Shown: positions 24,801 to 33,800 of the stretch, piece after piece | Layout: every line of letters begins with the position of its first letter | How positions within the stretch are numbered: position 1 is the stretch's first letter | Made by a program: the position numbers and the translations under genes | The notes under the pieces: model-generated | Database searches by the model: none | The model's input: only the letters and a program-made list of their open reading frames with translations | What the model was told of the DNA's origin: nothing | Source: Trachythela sp. YZ-2020 | Lineage: Eukaryota; Cnidaria; Anthozoa; Malacalcyonacea; Clavulariidae | Assembly: GCA_016169945.1 (NCBI GenBank) | Contig: JADLSH010000212.1 | Coordinates: 1,272,001-1,336,000 of the forward strand | Direction: 5' to 3' | Length of the DNA stretch: 64,000 nucleotides

Positions 24801-27800
24801 AATACAAAGAACAATGAAGAAGGCTACGCAGCAGTAGGAATTAGGCAGACGATACTTTTAATTGTAATTTTAAAGTTTTTAATTGTAATTTCATAGACAG
24901 CCTCGTCGAACTCATTTGAATTGGATATTTTAACGACCTGTTAATTTACATAATTATACTATGTATGTATGTATTTATACTGAACTGTAAATTGTTTTTT
25001 TCTTATTGCCTGATGATCATGCATATGCGCACGTGAAACTCGGAGTAGCATTAAATTTTAGATTTTAAATCTTATTTTATTATGATTTCGTTTTGTCTTT
25101 GACACATATACAGGGTGTATCAAAAAAACTGCAAATACCATAATTTGTATGCACGAGATCATACATTAGAATTTCAATGGCTGTGCAAATAATTACGCTT
25201 CTGGGATTTGAAAATACGTTTCCCAGGGGTATCAAAACAAGCACACAAAGTGAATTAAACTTATGAGTTCGATTACGAATGGCTCAGTTTACGAATGACT
25301 GCTGTCGAGTTTTGAGTTTGGGCGTACTTTAAAACAAGAAATACTCTTTGCTCTGTTGTTAGCTGAGCCATTCGTAATCGAACTAATTTTAATTCACTTT
25401 GTGTGCTTATTTTGATAGTACTGCACGTGGAAACGTATTTTCAAATCCCAGAAGCGTAATTATTTGCACAGCCATTGAAATTCTAATGTATGATCTCGTG
25501 CATACAAATTATGGTATTTGCAGTTTTTTTGATACACCCTGTACAGGGTGTCCCAAAAAAAAGTGACACTATAGAAATTATCTCATTGTTCTTAAACCGC
25601 TCTTAAACGCGCGTGATTACACACCTGGGAATTTAATGAAATTGTATTTACATTTAAGCATTTTAAAACGTTTTCGCTTCGTCCAAATATTTTAACGCCC
25701 GAGTCAAGCAAAACGATTACACTAATAAACGGTTTGCTTTTTATTTTACACGTAACAACAATTGATTAAATTAATGTTTAAGCTATGGGCCGTGCCCTTC
25801 AACATGTCCCCCATTTCTTTCGAGACAAAGAATGGTTCGCCTGTGCATTTCGCGCATCACATTTCGAATCATTTCAGGCTGCTGCCGTAAAGCGTTGAAT
25901 TCCTCGATTATTGCACTGCGGTTACATTCGGTATTAGGGTAAATTGTGTTACAACAAATACTCGTTGCTCTGTAGTCAATTGAACCATTATTGTTACTCC
26001 AACTGGTCGTATGATTTACATGTAATTTGATTTTTATGGCAATAGGAGTTATTTTAAATTCCAGAAGCAGAAGTTTATGCACTTGTGGGTTTAGCATAGT
26101 GCTCAGGCATTCAAATTATAACAATAGGATAATTTCTATAGTGTCACTTTTTTTGGGACACCCTGTATACAGGGTGTCCCAAAAAAAGGCTACCTTGTCA
26201 AATTCAAATGAGCGTGTTAATTCAAACAACGTGTTGAGTTCAATTTCAAAGGGGTTTTAGTGCATGCACACACGGGTGATTAAGAATAACTTCAAGTCTG
26301 CGTTTGGAAAGCGTTCAGAAGCGTTTTGTATTTGTTTAAGTCCTGTTTAGATGTTGAATTTGCGTTGAATTTAACTTGTCAAATTTTATATAAAATATCT
26401 GTTTGAACGCAATTAATAATCTAAAACAGGTTTTATAACTTATTCATCAAATGAAGCTTTTCTTAATATCCCATGTGTATAAAACTGTGTGTTTTTACGC
26501 ATTCATAGTTCAAAAGCGATAATGATTTCAAAGAACTACAATAGGTTGCTTGAATTAACATGCTAATTTGAATTTGAAAAGGTAGCCTTTTTTTTGGGAC
26601 ACCCTGTATTTATATATATTAAGTAAAGATTGTTCTTCAAGCTTTTCGTATTCAGAAAAATAATCTGAACTCCCAACGGGACTAATCGAATCTATGTCTC
26701 CCGATTGCCGGTTCAGGTGATTTTTCTGAATACGAAAAGCTTGAAGAACAATCTTTACTTATTATATATCCAAGTAGACCAAGCTTACAGCATGAACTAT
26801 ATCACATACATACTTAGTATATGAAAACAACCACATACAATATCACATTACAGATATGATGAGACTTTAAGCACAAAGCACGCGTATCATTAGTAGGAAC
26901 CAGGTATCCAAATAACATCACATTGCCGTCTGAAACCCTACAAAATAGCCTAGTGGTAAAACAACCGAACCGGCAATCGGGAGAGAAGGGTTCGATTCCC
27001 TTTGGGAGTTCACATGATTTTTCTGAATACAAAAAGCTTGAAGAACAATCTTGTCGCCGTTGGCTTGGGGACAATTTCTTTTTACGCTTCTATATACTAG
27101 AAGAATATTATAAAATTAGTTTCCGAGCAATTTGACAAAGCAGACGAGCAATAAGAGCTGATTTGGTCAAACCTAATATAGCAGAAGGAGCCGTACATCT
27201 TTCTTTTAATTGTTACGTATATAATTTAATTGTTATGTATCTTCAAAGCGAGAATGTTTCTTAATATTTAGTTATTTTTAGGTCACGACTGCGCTGATAT
27301 TTATGAGAAGGGAAAAAACAAAAGCGGAATTTATCAGGTTGATCCGGACGGCAAGGGCAGTTTCAAAGTGTTTTGTGATATGACAACATGCGGAGGAGGA
27401 TGGACTGTGTTTCAACGTCGTCTTGATGGAAGTGTTGACTTCTATCGAGGATGGCAAGATTACAAACACGGTTTTGGTAACTTGAGCGGAGAATATTGGC
27501 TTGGTCTTGACAAAGTAAACAGGTCATGGCCAGAAATCTGGGACATTCAGCGGAAGGGGTTGCTGGCTCAGAAATTATAGCATCGCTAAAAATTCAAAAT
27601 GGCGGTTCGTTTCTACAATGAACTGAACAATTTAAGTAGCGCCGATTTTTATGCAAAGCCTGCGAAGAAAAAAGGCAAATATTTTGAAATAGAAAGGGTT
27701 ATTTCTCGAAGAACCAGGAAACGAAAAGTAAGTCGCTTCTATAATAATATTCGGTTGTTTTATCTCAAGTGAATGGATGATTTTAAGTTCAGTTTTATAA

Positions 27801-30800
27801 TTAATATGTAAATTTTATGCTTTTGACTACATAACACATATCATTTCAGGCCGAGTATCTAGTAAAGTGGAAGGGTTATAGCGCCCTCGTTAATTCTTGG
27901 GAACCAGAAGAGAACTTGAATTCTTTGGCTTTGAGGTAAATATTTATTTGAGAATTTTGGGATAATTATAATTTTGCTATTAGGCTATTGAACCGATTAT
28001 GTAAACTCCAGTGGACTGTTTGATTAATTGTCTTAAACAATCACGCATGAATTGGTTTTGTATGTATTCACTTATACATATAGTGATATAAATGTATTTG
28101 CTAAATGTGTTGAAATATGTTATATAGAACATTCAGAGAACCAAAGCCTCTCACAGAATTGGTCACATCTGGGATTGATGCACTCCACACCGGGATTTTG
28201 GAGAATCTTGCATCCAAAGTATGTCACCCACCATCATTCCTTTCAGGCATGATGTGTTTTGGTTCCTTTTTCAGCAAAATGGACAACTACCGATGATGGA
28301 CGGTATATTTTCCTGAATAAGGAGGACTTTGTCAGGTGTTCTTGGGATGGCCAGTGGGATCAAGTCCTAGATAAACTTGGAGATGGTGTAAGACCTGATT
28401 ACCCCATCAAAGTTAGACCTTTCATCAGTCAAAGCCCCCGCAATTATATATTGAGCGATGGACAGATGAAACCATCACCACGATACTGCACAGAAAGGCT
28501 CAGTATACATTGTCGAAAACAACCATTCACAGTACTTTAGAACTTTGTTTATATGCAGTATCACCTAGCTTGCTGATGCCATGCTTGGTGGTCAACTTCA
28601 AAGTGATGACAGCTATAGAAGAATGTAAAGGATGTTAAATGATTTCATTTTACATTGTGGCCTTGTATTTGGTGACAAATACATAGTGCATAAACTGAAA
28701 ATATTTAACACTATAGCTGTCATCATTGTTAGGTTGACCACCAAAATGTGCAGGCTATGTGAAACCCACCTATATACAGTACTCAACCTTTGGAGCTTTG
28801 ATGACTATGCAAACATACTCTGCTTGTATAAAAATAGTTATAGTCATCACTTCTCCAACAGGGAATATTGGCAGGGCAGGTTTGGATCAATAGATTAGGA
28901 TCAAAGATTGTTGTAAACATAATGTAGTATTATTGTCAACAAAGTACAGTAGATTGTTTGGCAGGAGGTTAAGGTATGCTAGCTGGCTACCTGAGTTACT
29001 CTGCAAAGGCCAATTTTTGGCCTGCATGAGAACATATGAATAATATTTTTCAGTCCTTGTAGAATCTAGCTTGCTGCAACAGTGAGCAATTTTAATTAGT
29101 CGCAAGTTATTTCTATGATGACTGGAAAAGTATTTTCAGGCAGGCAGATAGTATAGCTTGCCTACATGTACTGTAAACACTCCTTAAGCAGAGTAATCTC
29201 ACAACAATAGGTTGTTAATATTATAGTTAACATCTATTAATAAAATAGTGCTATATAAATATATACAAATAAGCCTAATAGACCTTACTGATTGTTATTC
29301 TTACAAGAATGAGAGCAAGGCTGTTGGGGAAAATTAGCATGCATCCTAACCCATGGGACAGCCTGCTTGCAGGTTAATTTTCCCAACAGCCTCGTTTTCA
29401 TGAGATAATCAGTAAGGTCAATTTGGTATAGCTATGAACAAATATTTATACAGGGTTTTACTGTAATCCCTTATAACTTAGTTTGTATTTCAAGACTGTG
29501 ACCAATGCTTAATTGGCATGTTTATATATTCAAACTTAATTTGTTGTTTATCCATCAATAGGCTTTTGCCTTTTCGCTTTCCTTTGTGTGGATATATCGT
29601 GCTCCCAATAGATGTCATTGTCCTTAGTATAGTCTCTTTTGTACGTTCTCGTTCTCTCAATGCCCACAACCGAGACTCATTCTTTAAAACATCCTCAGTA
29701 CTGTTCCATTTGTTCGATTTTCGGAGAACCGTACTTCTGGCAACATCATTGTTTTTCTCAACCCCCTGGCCAGTAAAAAGTTTAACAGTTTTAAATGCCT
29801 GAAAGAACTGAGGAACATGATACACCATGGCATGCATATATGGGGTGACATTGAGTTTCTTGTATCCAGTACTCTTTCTCGAAGGGATATGAAGAGATTG
29901 ATCCATTCTTGTGCTTTGCCAAAATAGCTATCAATCATCTCTTGTGAAGGCGATGTACAATTTACAATGGCATAAATAACTGAAAACTTTTCCCATAATA
30001 CCTTAACTTCTTTTTCACCAATTGGCCGGATAACACCTTCTAATTTTTCTGGCAGGTTTTTTAGTAGTTTCTTTTTGTCATCACCCATGAGACTGGTGAA
30101 GTCGTATATACCTGATCCCTTTCCATCAGCATTTGTTTTCTCCCAAATAGCAAATGAGATGCCACAAGACTTAATTGTTTCTACCAGATGGTTTAAATGA
30201 TTATTATTTTGATCTTTTTTTCTCTTTCCCCAGTTGCAGTCTTCATCCCACTTCAATGCATCCATCATCAAGTTTTTTATCAATACATCCATTACTCTCA
30301 GCAACAAATGCAGTTCATCGATGATAATGTGATCTAATGGAATATCTAATAGGGGTGGGTGTACACAACAGTAGTTTTTTGTTGTTTTACCTGACAAACT
30401 GTATAAATCATCCAATGTCCTCCTTAGATTAGCCGAGTTGTAATGCTCCAGATTATACGACATGTTCCATCGCTCGTCTTTGTGAACTTTACACCAGACA
30501 CATGCATGATTTGAATTTGCAGCACTTAAGCCCATCAAAATTAAAAGAAATTTGTAATCTCCTCCAAGGAAGAATTCAAGATTTACAGTTTTCCCATTCA
30601 CCTCAATCTTCTTTTCTTTGACAAGTGCATTGATATCCCTAAATACATCTTTGAAGCAGGTTTCTAGTGTACTGTAGTTTTCTTTACCTTTCACTACAGC
30701 AATGGTATGGTTTCCTTTCGCAGCCATAACATCCTCAGATGGGTCCACTATTCCAAAACTCATCAGGATGAAGTTAGAATTTCTTGTCATTTGGGCACCA

Positions 30801-33800
30801 TCCCCAGAAATTTTTATTTTGATGGAATCTCCATTAGTTACAGTATTGGGATTTCTGGCAACATAATCTGTAACCCGGTCAGTCAATAATTCTTTAAAGG
30901 ATATTTGAGCACCTTCTTCTTCACCTGGGGTTGCACTTATGTGGCACATATTGTTCAACTGTTCTCGCCTTTGCTTTATCAGGTAGGATCTTGGCAATTC
31001 ATCATCGACCATCGACAACTCATGATAGAAGCTGTCCCCAACACAAAATTTGTCCAGAAGAAATAAAATGTTCTCAACTTTCGACTTATCCTCCTCTGAG
31101 AGAGAATCAAAACCATGTCCATCCACTGCATCTTTCCTTTCAGTTTTCAAATTATGGACAGTATCAGTCTTCATCTCACTGACAGTCATCTTTTCGAGTT
31201 TGAGTCCAAAAGACTCTGCAAACCACAATGCAACTTTAGCACGTGACATGAATGTTGCTAGTGTTCTTGACTTTTTTTGTACTTCTGAAACATCTTTCCC
31301 CTTGTGCTTAGTAGTGCTGCTTCGCAACTTCTTGATATAATTCATTAGTTCTTCGTTGCTAGCCGACAAATCTGTGATCTCTTTGTCTTTCTCCCCGAGA
31401 GCTGCAATCATTTCATCAAGCAATTGTCTGGCACTTGCTTCCAAATTCTCGTACTTTTTCTTCCATTCCTCCAATTCACTACTGACTGCTCGTTGTTCAC
31501 TTTTTACATCCTCTTGTGAAACTGTTTGTCCTTGCATAATATGGAAAGTTTTGGTTCTTGACTCCAGTTCCATTCGTTTCCTGCCTCTTGCCCGTTTATA
31601 CTCAACATTCACATAACTAGCCAATTTTCTTATTGATTCATCCAGTGCTGATCTGATGCTTGTTTCTTGTGTAATTGCAAATGAATGTCCAGGGATTGAA
31701 TGTTCAAGTAAGTCAACAAACAGGTATTCATTTTCAGTAGACGTTGAATCTACATTCCTCGAAGACTTTGATGTTGACACAAGGTCATACCAAGCCTTTA
31801 ATAATGGGTAGGGAAAACTAACTGCAAAGAGGACATTTTTGGCTGCAAGCTTATTTGTATATGATATTGATGGTTTTTCTATTCCTAATTTGAATTGCAA
31901 ATTTTGAAGCGATATTGAGATATCAGACATTTTAAATAATATAACTATTATAAACTTACAACATAACTGTCCTCACAGACACAGTCTCTTGAACCAAAAC
32001 GCCGAGTAAACCAAGTTTGTATCAAAATATTGAAGGATTTTTCCACAAAAATCACACAAGAAGTCGAATTTCCCGCGAAAAAACGCCAATATTTACAATA
32101 TTTTTGAAGCTACGGTATTTCTAAGCAGCGGAAAAGGCCATGGGAACCTAGCAACAGCAAGCAATAGCAATGGCGGAAAGAAAACAAAACATTAAAAGAC
32201 TAAAACCTTTGAAAGACTTGCTCTTTAGCCGACATCAAGGCAACGTTCGGGACATTATTCTGCTCGTCAAAAACCTAGTATTTCAAGGAGTTTGGGAACA
32301 TATTTACGTGAACAAATATGAAACAAAAAAACATACAAAACAAAGAAATGTTCTTCCCGAGCAAATCGAGATGTTCGCACCGTGGACAAACAGCACAGAA
32401 GCAACCGAATTTGGAGCTCAAAAATAGGTGCTATGGCAAAATGTGGCCGATTTTACTGACTTTGTATGCAGAATATAAGGTATGTTTATGTTGGGCTCGG
32501 GAACATATGTGGGAGATACCAAACTTAATGAAATTTGTAGAGCTAAACTATCGCTCAATTTCATGATGTTTTGGACGTTCGCAAGTCGAAATTTACATTT
32601 ATAAACAACCGAAAATGCTTTATTTTACATATTTCCTATAGAAATCTATATAAAAGACGCCATATTGAATAATCAATAAGCGATTTAGTGCGCATGCTTG
32701 TCAGCCATACTGTCCCAGATTTCTGGCAATGTTAACAAATACTTCACAAAATGAACTTCGCATCGATTTGGAAGATACATCTAGGAACAAGAAATTCGCG
32801 CGTTATGATTACTTCGCAGTCAGCAATGAGCAGCAAAAGTACAAGTTGATGCTTGGAACTTATGATGGTATGCATTTTAAACGAAATATGTTGTAAATGA
32901 TATTATGTGACGTAAACGTGGTTGAAATATCACGGCGTAATCTTTACCTCATTGAGTAGGTTTTGTTTCCATCTGGGTTTCTTTGTTTGTGTTTGTGTTT
33001 GTGTTTGTGTTTGTGTTTGTGTTTGTGTTTGTGTTTGTGTTTGTGTTTGTGTTTGTGTTTGTGTTTGTGTTTGTGTTTGTGTTTGTGTTTGTGTTTGTGT
33101 TTGTGTTTGTGTTTGTGTTTGTGTTTGTGTTTGTGTTTGTGTTTGTGTTTGTGTTTGTGTTTGTGCTTGTGCTTGTGCTTGCATGTGCTTGTGCTTGTGC
33201 AATTTAGGCCCTCTGCCTTGAATTGAATCTGCGGCCCCGAGATTCCGGTGCAGCGCTCTAACCAACTGAGCTAGAGAGTCCAGCTAGCTGTTGAGCATCA
33301 ACCGCAAGTTCGGTATACATGATGGGAGTGATACCAGTATATGGTGTATGGGTAAATTTCAAGATTTCTCTCGGCATCTCGTTCGATTGGATTAATAGTA
33401 GCAGGCGTTAGTAGATGGAATACTCGAACGGAAATTTATATACATTTTATGGACGTAGATTAGTTCGTTTATGTTGTTGTGGCGTCCCGGGTGGCCATTT
33501 CTTGGCATTGTTCATAATTTGACATATACTCTGGTCTCATCTTTTTACGTTTGCAGTTGACGAAGTTAAATAAATAAATACATAATTAAAAATGGGGAAA
33601 TAAATAATCTATACTAAATATAACACACATATGTCTATCATACCGCCCTACATCAAAGTACTTGTCACGTTGAGTTCTCGTTTTGTTTGGCGCTCTTCTT
33701 TGACGTAGATATTTACAATTGTGTAGCAAATGTTTCACTGATATTTGTTTTCGGCGGTTGAATTGTTCTTCCGTCGACAGCCAGGATCATGCCATATCAT

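Larger units (their letters stand above)
27525..32731. mobile_element. Unclassified DNA transposon forming FREP intron 4
   Basis: Inverted termini match over 21 bases with one mismatch. The left starts at 27525 (CATGGCCAGAAATCTGGG) and the right ends at 32731 (CCCAGATTTCTGGCAATG). The interior has a plus-strand chromodomain gene 74 bases inside the left end and a minus-strand gene of about 800 codons ending near 29490. Two small foldback MITEs lie between them. The target duplication cannot be resolved; at most one T is shared. The two genes face each other, as in the element at 51296-56857. It has inserted at an AGGT in the fibrinogen-domain exon, so almost the whole intron is transposon. 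Confidence 0.75.

Noticed and set aside
32922..33265. Several overlapping frames of pure Cys-Val, Leu-Cys, Phe-Val or Gln-Thr repeats
   Set aside because: They are produced by the (GTGTTT)n tract, which has no stop in these frames; not genes.
33222..33300. Functional tRNA gene on the minus strand
   Set aside because: The D-arm pairs but the anticodon and T stems do not, so I call it a tRNA-derived SINE head.
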